A DNA stretch of 64,000 nt from Megaustenia siamemsis (GCA_032433765.1 JAVIAB010000051.1:53801328-53865327), one strand, 5' to 3'; numbered from the stretch's first letter, positions 21,510 through 33,244 are shown. Numbers and translations: made by a program. Notes: generated by a model not told the origin, from the letters alone.

Positions 21510-22120
21510 GATCATGGCAAACCACATCTACACCAGACCTTGCTTTCCATTCGCCAGACCTCGATTGGAATATCACACGTATTGTTGGGAAACAACTTGG
21601 AGGCAGCGATCACCGACCAGTCTTTTTAGTGGTGCAAAATGAGGCCATCATGGAGAGCAGCACTCCCTCCAGATGGGATTACAAAAAGGCAGACTGGAAA
21701 ATGTATCAACATTACAACAGTGTACTGACTAAAGGTCTAAATACAGACAGAGACATCAATAAAATAGTTGATGAATTCAGTAGAATAATAATTCAAGCTG
21801 CCAGTGAAACAATACCTAGAGGGGCACGGAAACACTACAAACATTACTGGAGTAGCGAACTAGAGCAGCTGCACAATGACATGGAAATATCTCGAAAGCA
21901 AGCAGAAAATAACCCTTGTCAGGAACGCCACAATAACTATCAGCATGCTAAAGCCAAATTACAATGGGCTAAACTACAAGCCAGACGGAGAAGCTGGAAA
22001 GAGAAAACAGAGTCCTTGAATCTTAAACGAGTCACAAGAAAAGTGTGGAAGCTTGTAAAGCAGCTGAATGATAAGGGTACAGAAAGGAACACCAAAATTA
22101 CACATCCTAAAACATCCTAA
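21510..22120 (+). pseudogene. Endonuclease C-terminus and linker of the I/Jockey-group LINE
   Basis: Begins in P-D-L-A-F and P-D-L-D-W, then G-S-D-H-R-P-V-F, the last conserved block of an APE-type endonuclease with its catalytic-pocket His. A Lys/Arg-rich linker follows, with R-K-H-Y-K-H-Y-W near 21830 and W-K-E-K near 21990. The frame ends at a TAA at 22118-22120. Coding then resumes in another frame, giving K-H-A-A-N-H-F-A, so a frameshift lies around 22105. Most of the endonuclease is absent. Confidence 0.85.
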
Positions 22121-22254
22121 CAGGTAAGCATGCAGCAAATCACTTTGCAGACCCCTTTGCAAATGACAATAATATTGAAATTAGCCTAGAGAAACGACAA
22201 GAGACCTGTTTAAAACAACAAAATGCAAGACAAAAAGAGACCGCACATGAAATC

Positions 22255-23568
22255 ATGGAAATACCCAGTACACAAAGAGAGCTAAAGCTGGCAATATCCA
22301 AATTAAAAACGAAAAAGTCACCAGGAAATGATGGAGTGTCCAATGAAATGATTAAGAGCTTGGCAACTGCATCTAAAGCAAAACTACTGCAGATCTACAA
22401 CATTTGCTGGATCACAGGTAGAGTGCCACAGGCATGGAGAGAAGCAATTATGATACCATTACTAAAGCCAGGAAAAGATGGTTCAACGACATCCAGCTAT
22501 AGACCAATCAGCCTTACAAGCTGTTTGTGTAAAACAGTGGAACCTATAATCAATCTCAGACTGCAGTGGTACCTGGAAAGTGAAAGCCTCCTTGTCTCAC
22601 AACAAGCAGGCTTTAGACAGTGTTACTCTACCGAAGATCAGGCAACCTATCTTTCCCAGGAAATTGGGGATGCGTTTCAAGAAAAGAAACTGGTAATAGC
22701 AGCATGGATAGGCCTAAAGAAAGCATTTGATAAGGTATGGAAGGAAGGGCTTTTGAAGAAACTGAGAAATTATGGAGTAAATGGCAGGATGTACAAATGG
22801 GTCAAAACATACCTGCATAACAGGGGAGCCAGAGTGCAACTGGATGGTCTTAAGAGTAAGAAGGTCTTACTGCGCCAGGGCGTTCCACAGGGAGGGGTAC
22901 TATCTCCAACACTTTTTCTGATCTACATCAATGACCTAGTTACTGAACCACCACATGGCATCAAAGTGTCAATGCATGCATATGACTTGGTAATGTGGTG
23001 CACAGAGGAGTATGCAACAGTGGCCTCCAAATTGCTACAAAGAGCTGTAAATGCACTGAATTCATGGACAAATAGATGGTGTATCAGCATCAACACAGAC
23101 AAATGCAGTACTACACTTGTCACTCTCTCCCCAAAACAAAAAGCAAGAGCCATCTACATAAACAATGAGCCTGTAAAAGAAGACATACACGCTACATATC
23201 TCGAAGTTATATTTGATAACAAACTATCTTGGAAACAGCAGATAAATAAGGCAACCCAAAAAGCAAGGAGGAAATTGGCTATTCTAAGAAAGTTGTGTGG
23301 AACCACATGGGGTGCGAGTGGGAAAATACTCAGTAAAGTTTACCAACAGAGTATACGCCCACATTTAGAATATGGATCATCCACATGGTGTTCAGCATCA
23401 AACACCACACTGCAAGTACTGGATAAAGTACAAAACCAGGCACTTAGGGTCATCACGGGAGCAATGAAATCAACACCAATATTGGAGATGGAGAAATTGT
23501 GGAGGATACCAGCACTGAGAGAACCGAGGGACACAAAGGTGATGATACAGGCAGAAAAATGTGCATGA
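22255..23568 (+). pseudogene. Reverse transcriptase domain, catalytic residues lost
   Basis: A 437-codon open frame. In order it has K-S-P-G-N-D-G-V near 22317, S-Y-R-P-I-S-L-T near 22495, Q-A-G-F-R near 22605, motif A W-I-G-L-K-K-A-F-D (22705-22731), Q-G-V-P-Q-G-G-V-L-S-P near 22876, motif C H-A-Y-D-L-V (22975-22992) and the thumb near 23200. Family members have Asp where motif A here has Gly (codon at 22711), and Y-A-D-D at motif C. So the motif A Asp and the first motif C Asp are both replaced and the enzyme should be inactive. A TGA stop at 23566 separates it from RNase H. Confidence 0.92.
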
Positions 23569-24288
23569 ATGCCGAGACATCCAATGAAGGACCGATTCCA
23601 AAACCTTGCATTGGGACGACTTAAGAGAAGCAGTTTTATCTACCAAGCCAAGCGTATTAGTAGACAAACACCAGACATGCCAAGAGTTGTTAACCCCCTA
23701 CTGCCCATACCAGAACAGACTCCCTGGACAGAGGAATCAGGATTATCAATACAAATACGGATAGAAGTGAAAGGAGTAGTTGACAAAGAGGAACAGAATA
23801 GTCTACAGCGAAAAACAATAACTCTCAGGTTCCTGGATGAAGAACACCCACAAGACCTATGGATTCGTGTGTACACAGATGGATCAGCACAGAATGCAGT
23901 AAAGAATGGGAGAGCAGGTGCATATATAAAGTACCCAAATAACACTAGGGATATGAATAAAATAGAAACTGGGAAATATTGTCACAATTATGATGCAGAA
24001 ATCCAAGCAATAAAGTTGGCAATAGAAAAACTGCTGAACAGTAATCTTAGCCCATAGCCTGTAGTGTTTTTGACAGATGCAAGATCAGTACTCCAGGCAC
24101 TACAATCCAGAAAATTACCACATCTGCAGACCTTATTGACTGAACTCTGCAAGCACCACAGGGTTGCCCTGCAGTGGATCCCATCTCACTGTGGAATACC
24201 AGGAAATGAGAAAGCAGATCAGTTGGCAAAGGAAGGTTCAACAGGCACACAACTAGATACACCGGTTACATACCATCAGAAGAAATAA
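23569..24288 (+). pseudogene. RNase H domain of the LINE
   Basis: RNase H removes template RNA from the RNA:DNA hybrid. The catalytic series is visible: V-Y-T-D-G-S (near 23870, Asp), Y-D-A-E-I-Q-A-I (near 23989, Glu), F-L-T-D-A-R-S-V (near 24067, Asp) and I-P-S-H-C-G-I-P-G-N-E-K-A-D (24178-24219, His and Asp). A TAG at 24055-24057 cuts the domain in two and a TAA at 24286 ends it. The catalytic residues are kept although the frame is broken. Confidence 0.9.
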
Positions 24289-24342
24289 ATAATCAAATCA
24301 ATCAGAGGACCACAAACCCCAAATCAGGATGCCTTTCATAAT

Positions 24343-24624
24343 ATGAATAGATATGAACAAGTTATCATTATACGCCTCAGAACAGGACACAATCGACTCC
24401 ATAGTCACATGTATACAAAATTCAAGATTGGCACATCAACTACTTGTACATGTGGACAGGCACCCCAGACTGCTGAACACATACTTCAAGACTGCACTGA
24501 ATATAGTAGACTGAGGAAAATCCATTGGCCCATAGATACAATACTACAGACAAAACTATATGGGCCACTGCAAGAATTACAAAAGACAGTAAAATTTATA
24601 CAGGAAACGACATTGCAGATATAG
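24343..24624 (+). pseudogene. C-terminal Cys/His segment of the LINE
   Basis: Contains R-L-R-T-G-H-N-R-L near 24370 and a C-x-C-x8-H-x4-C motif near 24448-24500. This is a terminal zinc-binding-like motif common after RNase H in this LINE group. It ends at the TAG at 24622. It was probably continuous with RNase H before the stop at 24286. Confidence 0.8.
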
Positions 24625-24667
24625 ACAATACTTCAGGCGAAAGAAAGATAGATAAATGAAAACTGTT

Positions 24668-24751
24668 ACCGTGTTATGGATTCTCTGAAAAGAGGAGAAG
24701 TGGACCAAAGGTCTCAACCTGTAGTATTAAAAGGCACAGAGAGAGAGAAAG

Positions 24752-24796
<45 letters not shown>

Positions 24797-25149
24797 AGAG
24801 AGCGCACATAAGTAAACACATTTGGTGTGTTTGTGGAAAGGAATATATTTTCAAAACAGCAACTTTCTCTTCCTCTCCACCATGGTTATGCGACATCGGT
24901 ACTACTCACTAAGCTAAAGTCAATGCAATTTTCATGTTATTATTTAATATTTTCGTATTTTATTGTTTTCATTTATTGTTTACTATTTAAGGTATTTCAG
25001 TGTGTTATCTCTCTATTAATTACGTGTATTTCATGTTGAAAACTATCTTCACGGCATTTTTCCATCACTGAGATTTGCCAGGGGGAAATGTAGGACGGGT
25101 GCAGTCGCCGCGAGGTGTTCAGGTCTGAGTTCTTATTTTACTCCTGATA
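24668..25149. other. Spacer with (GA)n
   Basis: (GA)n microsatellite at ~24740-24795, then AT-rich sequence. No gene seen. Confidence 0.6.
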
Positions 25150-25154
25150 GAAAA

Positions 25155-25235
25155 AAAAAAAACTTTTGACCCTGCAGGGATCCGAACCCTCGCTTCTCTG
25201 GAGTCCGACAGGTTACCGATTCGGTCATTTGCTGT
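25155..25235 (-). other. tRNA-like segment (possible SINE head or tRNA pseudogene)
   Basis: On the minus strand: TGACCGAATCGGTAACCTG (A-box-like), then 'gagaagcgagggttcggatc' (B-box-like GGTTCGGATCC), about 45 bases apart. No good acceptor stem was found by eye and there is no second copy in the window. It could be a decayed tRNA or the head of another SINE. Confidence 0.4.
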
Positions 25236-25514
25236 TACATTTTATAAAAATGAGGATCGTTTAGAGTGTAAACGAGTTAATTCAATTTCTACTATTACAA
25301 ATGTGAAAAACAAATACTGGGAACTTTATCAATTCACAGTTAGAACGGCCTCCAATCCTAGAACTAATAAAGTTCAAATACTAGTATATATATGTATATA
25401 TGTATTTAAATGACAGACTTACTGCTGTGCTAATTATGATGAAATCTAATTAAATATGCATTTTCTGCTCACATTTTTTCTCCATTTGAGCATTGGAGTC
25501 AAGGAAATCAAACA
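25236..25514. other. Unannotated spacer
   Basis: AT-rich with a few TATATG repeats near 25383. No gene. Confidence 0.5.
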
Positions 25515-26680
25515 TGTTCCAACATTGCTAAAACCTTGAACATCCATGAGTGGAGTGCCTACAGAGTTGTGAGCAAATTAAAAACATGTTATGGAATCGA
25601 GAGTTTAGAAGTTAGTGGGAGGTCGAGAATTTTTTGGCAGAAAAGACAATTGGCGTCTCACCCACATTGTCCAGGTTGGGGCAATCATGAGTGTGGCAAA
25701 AATACGACAGCGAATGATTGATACTAGAAGCCCAGCTTTATCTGCAATGCTTTCAGGCGGGAACTACATATAATTAATTACACAAAAGAGCGAATAATTT
25801 CGTCACCATTTCTCCCATGGACTCGCAGATAGGTGCGCTTGAATTGGTTCCAGGAGCAACAACATTTGTCATGAAGCTATGCTATTTTTCAGATTAAAGC
25901 TCTGTTTGGTCTTATCCCGTACAAATAAATATTTGAACCAAAAGCTCACTAATGTCTGTGTGTAAGCGACCGAAACATACCCAGAAACTCTGTCGCTGAG
26001 AAGGTTGTCGGCAAGAGGTACCACCCACCATGTACTTTCGCAGAAATTCACATGAAAGAAAGACACATCGACATACTGGAGGGATATCTTCCATTTTATG
26101 CAAAGCATGCACCCATTGTCAATGTTTGTGAAGTTTTTGGAATCCCCAGGGGAAAAGACAAAGAGGAAGACCAAGGAATTCTTGGAGAAGACAGATCGAA
26201 GCAGAGATAAAGATGATGGGGAAGACATGGAATGATCTTAAAAGAATTGCAAAAAAACATAACGACTTGGAAAGTGTTTGTTGAAGACTTATGCTCCACT
26301 GGAAGCTAAAAGGTAGAAGAAGATGTACCCATTATTGAACTGGTAATAAAAGAAATAATAATTTGACATCTTATCAAAGTAGCATAATAAAATATCACCG
26401 CCTGAAAATGTGACATGCATGAAAGACCGAGAGATATTGAGAGAGATGATCGAATACGTCAACCAGCAAGAGTACCTGATGATGACGATGACATGTACAC
26501 TGATGGGTGCACATTTTAGCATGACAACTGGCCCAAAGAAAACGCTTACACCACCAAAACATGGCTATGAGAGAAGAATGTGGCAGAAGTAGTCCAGTAA
26601 CAGTCCAGACCTGAACCCAAGTGAAAACGTGTGGGAACTACCACAAAAAGAGCGGACTCGGAGAGTTTGAACAAATAATG
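25515..26680 (+). mobile_element. Tc1-like transposon relic, interrupted by LINE-C
   Basis: N-terminal part (25515-25720): N-I-A-K-T-L-N-I-H and Y-R-V-V-S-K-L-K, then S-G-R-S-R, like the helix-turn-helix region and G-R-P-R stretch of Tc1 transposases. Then A-G-T-T appears near 25760. C-terminal part (26510-26675): in different frames, H-D-N-W-P-K and N-S-P-D-L-N-P-S-E-N-V-W-E-L. This is the Tc1 DDE box around the second Asp and the terminal catalytic region. Frames shift often and no terminal inverted repeats were found. A LINE-C tail sits between the parts. Confidence 0.7.
26120..26325 (+). mobile_element. LINE-C 3' end (copy 2) inside the Tc1 relic
   Basis: 'ggaatccccaggggaaaaga' onwards matches the LINE-C terminus (N-P-Q-G-K-x-x-R-G-R-P, W-R-R-Q, M-G-K-T-W-N-D-L). 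It ends in 'tgctccactggaagctaaaa' and an AAG-type tail. Candidate imperfect target duplications are cacccattgt (26110-26119) and tacccattat (26326-26335), 8/10 matching. Confidence 0.75.
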
Positions 26681-26691
26681 AAGGCTGCTGA

Positions 26692-27400
26692 AAATCATCA
26701 TCATCAAGTATCGGGTCTGCTAGCGTAAGTGACCATGTCTCTCCACAACTTTCAATCTTGACAGTTATTTATCATTTCTGTTGTTGATGCTTCTGCCAAA
26801 TTATTCACTTAAGCTGTCCTGGTATATTTTCTCTTTGCTTCACTCTATCCCTTCGTTCATCAATTTTCCCAGGTGTCACAATATATTCTAGCTGTTTCCA
26901 TCCCATTACATGGTCAAAAATGATGATTACTTCTTCCTTATATTGGAAATTAATTCTTTTTTTGCTTTGGCCTCTCTCAGAACGTTTTTATTACTCTTCT
27001 TAGCTTTCAACGGTATTCTCAATATTCTTCTATAAAACCACATTTCTGCAGCCTCCAGGAATTTTCTTGTCTGTTGTCCTATTGTCCATGATTCACATAC
27101 ATAACTAAAACTGGCTCTACAGAACATTAAGAACTATTTTTCTTGTTTCTATTATAAAAAATGGATTGCACAATATCCACCTCGTTTTTTGAGAAGCTGC
27201 TTTTGCCTGAGCCATTCTGCATCTTACCTCTGTTGAACATTTACCATTTGAGGTTAACATTGTTCCCAGATATTTAAATTCATTTACCTGTTTTAATATT
27301 GTTTCACTTGTCTTTTTTGTGCATTGTGGTGATGTCTTTTTCTTTGTTGCTACCATTACTTCTGTTTGTTTTTTTTTTGCTGAGTCCTTTGTTTTATCTT
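26692..27400 (-). mobile_element. LINE-A 3' end (copy 2)
   Basis: Minus-strand LINE-A with its TGA tail visible as 'catcatcatcatca' at 26696-26708. Frames read F-K-Y-L-G-T-M-L-T-S-N near 27270, E-V-R-C-R-M-A-Q-A near 27215, Y-V-C-E-S-W-T near 27090 and M-W-F-Y-R-R-I-L-R-I near 27030. Several frame breaks are present. RT core missing. Confidence 0.88.
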
Positions 27401-28659
27401 ACCTTCACCGCAATGTCTAACATTTTTTTCTAACTCACTTTATTTATATTATGACCTCCAGTTGTTAATCCAGTACGATAATCACACACACATTTACCAC
27501 GATACAATGATACGTACATGTTTACCAATATTTAAAGAAACACGGTTCAAATAAAATACGATGAACAAATATATTATTTTAATCGCAACATTTGTTTCCA
27601 GCAATCACAGAGTCAAATGCGGCTCGTGAATCTCTCATCAATGATGATATTGCTCACAATGATAACATCGTTCTCAAATGTAGAAGATAATATACAAACA
27701 ACAAAATGAACACACAAAAAGTGTAATTTTTTTTCAACAGTTTCTTTCTTCCAGAACAAATTATGCATGTTGCAGTTTGTTTGCAGTTTTGTCGCATTCT
27801 AGCATTAATTTCACTTTAGTCAATTTTCAATTAAATTTTAATTTCTATGTACTCGTTTATGCATTTCGCAAATACATTCCTAGATTAGAATATTTCGAAA
27901 TTATACCACATTTTAATGCAATATAAATTAAACAATTTATTTTTAGATTAGAATATTTGCAAAAATTAGGTAATTTCGAGATGAGAAGACCTAAAATTAT
28001 TTTATTTATATGTTAAAATACTTCAAAACCAGAAATAACAAATTTAAAATCTTTCAAGATTTATTTAGTCAATTCATTGAACAAAATTACTTATCATTTT
28101 AGTTATTTCAATGATCATTACTAAAAATTGTATTGAATTTTTCGTCACTATTAGAACACATCCTAATTCAAACGCTTCCCATATTATAATTTGATTTGTT
28201 TGAAGTTTAGATGCTAAGACTTAATTATAGATGTAAAGTTTAGAGAACTTCAGTGTAAAACATCTGTCGATTTAAAAAAAAAACAGTGAATTCAGCGTGA
28301 CTATTTTATTGTCCCTGCTTCACCAGAAATATGTATAATTTAGAAAACTTGTGCAGAAGGCCCTGTTCAACAGTCACAAGATTAGAGTTCTTCAAGACTA
28401 GAATACCTCTAGACTAGAAATCTTTAGGTTTGAAAGTTACTAAAGTAGATCGAACTGTACTCTATATTTAAAAAGAAAACCAAACAGAAAGAAAAAAAAA
28501 AGATCTCTTTAGGTGCGTATTATCCAGTTTGTTGAGTTTAACAGTGGCCGAGGTGTTGGTTTACTGAGAGGGTTGGGGGAGGGGTTGGCTCCATCGATAT
28601 GTTTGTTAATATTTTTTGTTTTCTCTTAATTTTTTCTGCGTTTACCCGATGATTGTTTC
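27401..28659. other. Unannotated very AT-rich stretch
   Basis: About 1.25 kb with no gene. Phrases such as 'tagattagaatatttcgaaa' (~27885) and 'tagattagaatatttgcaaa' (~27947), and 'agactagaatacctctagac' (~28397), hint at a heavily decayed tandem repeat. I cannot define a unit. Confidence 0.5.
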
Positions 28660-28945
28660 TCTTAATCGTCCGCCCTTAAAATGATGTTAAATGGATGTAG
28701 ACGCGTTGTGTTGTGGTTAGAGTGTTTTTATTACAAACTGTGACAACTCTGCCTCTCGGCCCAGTACATCCGATAAATACATCCCTGAACACGGGATCGC
28801 CTTGGGTACCAAGATGTCTTCCCTTTCCGATCACTATTCATCTTAGACCGGACAGTTGTCTCCCACTACGGACGGAAGGATGTGGGATTGCACGTTGTTC
28901 AAGCAGTCAACTATGAGTTACTAACTGTTTTCAGCCCAGGTACTT
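28660..28945 (+). repeat. Dispersed unknown repeat 'Rep-D', copy 2
   Basis: Plus-strand partner of 18520-18838. Shared blocks: 'ccgcccttaaa' (~28670), 'gcgttgtgttgtggtt' (~28703), 'tcggcccagtacatccga' (~28757) and 'gtcttccctttccgatc' (~28816). The 3' half diverges. No coding or tRNA signal. Confidence 0.7.
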
Positions 28946-28989
28946 GGGGGAGGGGGGGGGGACTTTTTTGTGTGCTGAAGGGGTATTTT

Positions 28990-29718
28990 TTAAATGCAAA
29001 AATAAAGGACTCAGGTTATAATAGCAAAGATAGAAGTAATGGTAGCAACAAAGAAAAGAACTTCACTGCAATGCGCAATAAAGACAAGTGGAACAATATT
29101 AAAACAGGGAAATAAATTTAAATATATGGGAACAATGTTAACCTCAGATGTTAGATGTACAACAGAGGTGAGAGGCAGAATGACTCAGGCAAAAGCAGCT
29201 TTCCAAAAAATGAGGAAGATAGTGTGTAATCTATTGTTTGACAATAGGGACAAGAAAAAAAGAGTAGTTAAACGTTATGTAGTGCCAGTCTTATTAACAC
29301 ATAGATGTAAATCAAGGACAGTAGGACAATAGGCAAGGAAATCACACTGGAGGCTGTAGAAATGTGGTTTTACAGAAGAATATTGAGAATACAAAGAACG
29401 GCTATGAAGAGTAATGAAAACGGTCTGAAAGAGACCAAAGCAAAAAGAGAGCTAATATCAAAAAGTAGAAAGAAACAATCATCATTTTTTGGTCATGTAA
29501 TGAGAAGGGAAAGCTAGAATATATTGTGACAACTTAAAAAATTGAGGGACGAAGAGATAAGATGGGAGCAACGAGAAAAGATACCAGACAGCTTAAAAGA
29601 ATGGCTTGCTTGCCAGAAGGTCAACAACAGAAATGATAAATCTGTCGAAATCGAAAATTGTCGAGAGACATGATCACCTACGCAAGCAGGCATGGCACTT
29701 GATGATGATGATGATCAT
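28990..29718 (+). mobile_element. LINE-A 3' end (copy 3)
   Basis: Starts near the end of the RT domain ('aataaaggactcaggttata'). It contains F-K-Y-M-G-T-M-L-T-S near 29117 and R-G-R-M-T-Q-A-K-A-A-F-Q-K-M near 29172, then decays with stops, and ends 'gcatggcact' plus the TGA tail at 29700-29714. No catalytic motif remains. Confidence 0.88.
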
Positions 29719-30184
29719 TAGTGAGTATGGTAACAATCCAGACTGTTCACTCCGTAGCCACTGAATGGAATAATGACGTCAGGTCTTTCATTACAATATT
29801 AGAAAAGAAATTTAAAAAGAGTAAACTATATAAAAATGCAAGATCAAATACCACACACGCACACACACATACACACACACCCTCACACACATACACACAC
29901 ATGCACGCACACACAATAGTTATTTTTGTGAATAGAAAACATAAACAATATTGGTCACTATTTAAAGCTCTCAATATCACTTCACGTATATTTACAACCA
30001 AAAATGAAAACCTCCTTTAACATCCGTCAAAATTACACATTATCAATTTACACATCAACTGACATATAGTTTCGGCTTGAATTCTGGGAATTATCCAATA
30101 AAAATTGTCATAAAAGAGCCTTTAAAAAAATACAAGTAATATTTTGTTAGAAAAGTAATGTAATGACAGTGTTTATAAATTATA
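29719..30184. other. Spacer with (CA)n
   Basis: Imperfect (CA)n at 29855-29914. Otherwise unremarkable AT-rich DNA. Confidence 0.6.
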
Positions 30185-30437
30185 TGTGAGGTTGTGTGTT
30201 TGTATGTGTATATCATGACTGACTAAGTTCCTCATTGAGGTGGTGTGTTTGTATGTGTAGTCCATGGTTGGCTAAGTTCCTCATTGAGTTGGTGTGTTTG
30301 TATGTGTATATCATGGCTGACTAAGTTCCTCATTGAGGTTGTGTGTTTGTATGTGTATATAATGGCTGACTAAGTTCCTCATTGAGGTTGTGTGTTTGTA
30401 TGTGTATATCATGGCTGACTAAGTTCCTCATTGAGGT
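30185..30437. repeat. 49 bp minisatellite, ~5 copies
   Basis: Unit theme 'gtgtgtttgtatgtgtatat' + 'catggctgactaagttcctc' + 'attgaggtt'. Period 49 measured between successive 'gtgtgtttg' phrases. Confidence 0.9.
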
Positions 30438-30539
30438 TTGAAAAGCTTACCACATCCAGGAAGTGTACGCCATCTTTATAAACATCGTATCTAATTTTAC
30501 TACGATCTGAAGTTTAGTTTACAAACTTTTATATCAAAT
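30438..30539. other. Short unique spacer
   Basis: Unique ~100 bp between two arrays. Confidence 0.6.
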
Positions 30540-31800
30540 TTTTACTGTAATTACTCTCAAAGTATACTGTAATTACTCTCAAAGTATACTGTAATTACTC
30601 TCATCAAAGTATACTGTAATTACTCTCAAAGTATACTGTAATTACTCTCAAAGTATACTGTAATTACTCTCAAAGTATACTGTAATTACTCTCAAAGTAT
30701 ACTGTAAATAATCTCAAAGTACACTGGAATTACTCTCAAAGTATACTGTAATTACTCTCAAAGTATACTGTAATTACTCTCAAAGTACACTGGAATTACT
30801 CTCAAAGTATACTGTAATTACTTTCAAAGTATACTGTAATTACTCTCAAAGTATACTGTAATTACTCTCAAAGTATACTGGTATTATTCTCAAAGTATAC
30901 TGTAATTACTTTCAATGTATACTGTAATTACTCTCAAAGTATACTGTAATTACTCTCAAAGTATACTGTAATTACTCTCAAAGTATACTGTAATTATTCT
31001 CAAAGTATACTGTAATTATTCTCAAAGTTTTACTGTAATTACTCTCAAAGTGTACTGTAATTACTCTCAAAGTATACTGTAATTACTCTCAAAGTATACT
31101 GTAATTACTCTCAAAGTATACTGTAATTACTCTCATCAAAGTATACTGTAATTACTCTCAAAGTATACTGTAATTACTCTCAAAGTATACTGTAATTACT
31201 CTCAAAGTATACTGTAATTACTCTCAAAGTATACTGTAAATAATCTCAAAGTACACTGGAATTACTCTCAAAGTATACTGTAATTACTCTCAAAGTATAC
31301 TGTAATTACTCTCAAAGTACACTGGAATTACTCTCAAGTATACTGTAATTACTTTCAAAGTATACTGTAATTACTCTCAAAGTATACTGTAATTACTCTC
31401 AAAGTATACTGGTATTACTCTCAAAGTATACTGTAATTACTTTCAATGTATACTGTAATTACTCTCAAAGTATACTGTAATTACTCTCAAAGTATACTGT
31501 AATTACTCTCAAAGTATACTGTAATTATTCTCAAAGTATACTGTAATTATTCTCAAAGTTTTACTGTAATTACTCTCAAAGTGTACTGTAATTACTCTCA
31601 AAGTATACTGTAATTACTCTCAAAGTATACTGTAATTACTCTCAAAGTATACTGTAATTACTCTCAAATTTTTGCTATAATGCCTCTCAAAGTTTTACTG
31701 TAATTACTCTCAAAGTTTTACTGTAATTACTCTAAAAGTATACTATAATTACTCTCATCAAAGTATACTGTAATTCCTCTCAAAGTTTTACTGTAATTAC
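30540..31800. repeat. 22 bp minisatellite, ~57 copies, with 532 bp duplication
   Basis: Unit 'aaagtatactgtaattactctc'. Rare variants mark position: a 'catcaaag' insertion at ~30602 and ~31134, 'gtaaataatctc' at ~30703 and ~31235, and 'ggtatta' plus 'tttcaatg' at ~30880 and ~31410. Each pair is ~532 bp apart. So ~24 units were duplicated as one block. Confidence 0.95.
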
Positions 31801-32456
31801 TCTTTCTTGTTAACTGAATTAAAATATTTAACTTCAACAAGAAAATATGAAGTAACCGCTCTTTGCTTCACGCACTTGTTTGTTGTCTCCCACGACAAAT
31901 AATCAATAATGCAAATGTAAAAGTTGAGAAAAACAAGAAACACATCAACGTGCAATGCTCGTTCACAAAACGAGCCAACTTTAATTTCTTTGTAAAGCCA
32001 TTGACATACAATTAACATAATAAATAATGACAACATGAACACTTTATTAACTACAAATGCTATGTTATGTACAGACTAGATTCCAAAATAGACATGGAAT
32101 ATGAAATACAAAGACATTAAAATGGGTACATGGTGTCAAACAACTTTTTAACGAATGACGTAGTTGGACATGAGCTCTACCCATAGGTGTTTACTCAATT
32201 ACACCATTTTTGTTTATGTAAATTCTGACGACGGGGTATATTTTCTGTAGTTCATGAAGCGATTTATAATCTCCCCGAACTCTGAAGGTCTAATTCACAT
32301 GAATAAAGAAGACAAATGGAAGGCTGTCCCCACTTCGAGGCGTGAGCAAGAAACCTGTGATATATCTGTGTTACAGCTTAAGTATCATCTAGTTAGGCTG
32401 GATCATTTCGTCCAGAGACTGGCGCCTAACCTGTAGAGCACCGAGAGCCCCCCACC
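31801..32456. other. Unannotated stretch
   Basis: Open frames up to ~81 codons, none recognisable. No RNA gene seen. Confidence 0.5.
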
Positions 32457-32755
32457 TGTCACAATATATTCTAGCTGTTCCCTTCTCATTACATGGTCAA
32501 AAATGATGATTGTTTCTTCCTAATATTGTAAATTAGCTCTCTTTTTGCTTTTCCTCTTTCAGAACGTTTTCATTACTCTACTTAGCTGTCATGAGATTCT
32601 TAATATTCTTCTGTAAAACCACATTTCTGCAGCCTCCAGTGATTTTCTTGTTTGTTGTGCTATTGTCCATGATTCACATTCATATGCTTAGACTGGTTCT
32701 ACATAACATTTAAGAATTCTTTTTCTTGTTTCTATTGTCAAAAATGGATTGCACT
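32457..32755 (-). mobile_element. LINE-A internal fragment (copy 4)
   Basis: Minus-strand piece equivalent to 26875-27170 of copy 2 ('tgtcacaatatattctagct' through 'ttgtcaaaaatggattgcac'). It lacks both the 5' part and the usual 3' end with the TGA tail. It was therefore shortened after insertion or by a rearrangement. Confidence 0.85.
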
Positions 32756-32789
32756 GTACCATCCTTATAAACTGAGTATATAACAAAAT

Positions 32790-32868
32790 AGAAAAAAAAA
32801 GTAAGAGAAAAAAAGAAGGGAAGATAGAAAGAAAGAAAGAAAGGAAGCAGGAAAGATAGGAAGTAAGT

Positions 32869-32928
<60 letters not shown>

Positions 32929-32932
32929 AAAA

Positions 32933-32977
<45 letters not shown>

Positions 32978-32980
32978 GAC
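32790..32980. repeat. (GAAA)n microsatellite
   Basis: AAAG/GAAA tetranucleotide run, imperfect at its left end, directly after the LINE-A fragment and a ~30 bp spacer. Confidence 0.95.
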
Positions 32981-33244
32981 ATGGAGCTATTCACAATCTA
33001 GAAGACATTTTTTTTTAATTTACCAAAAAAGATACCTTCTACTATCTGAAGAAAAGAATATATGAACCGTGACATTTTTAAAACAAAGATAATAATACAA
33101 CTGACACAATCTATACATTAGATACATGTTTTCGGAAATTAAAAAAAAACAAAAGAAACATCAACTAGTAAAACCAAATCAAAGAAAATAATTATTTAAT
33201 TTATCAAATTAAATTTACTCATATTTTGTTTTCATTTTATGTTT

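Larger units (their letters stand above)
21501..24655 (+). mobile_element. I/Jockey-group LINE with RNase H, ~3.15 kb
   Basis: Largest single element of the window. A 12 bp target-site duplication, atgaaaactgtt (21489-21500 and 24656-24667), flanks it. It runs from the last part of the endonuclease domain (G-S-D-H-R-P-V near 21600) through a linker, RT, RNase H and a C-terminal Cys/His motif, and ends in a short A/G-rich tail (aagaaagatagataa). Having RNase H places it in the RNase H-bearing I/Jockey groups rather than RTE. The exact clade is not settled. It is 5'-truncated and carries several inactivating changes. Confidence 0.92.
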
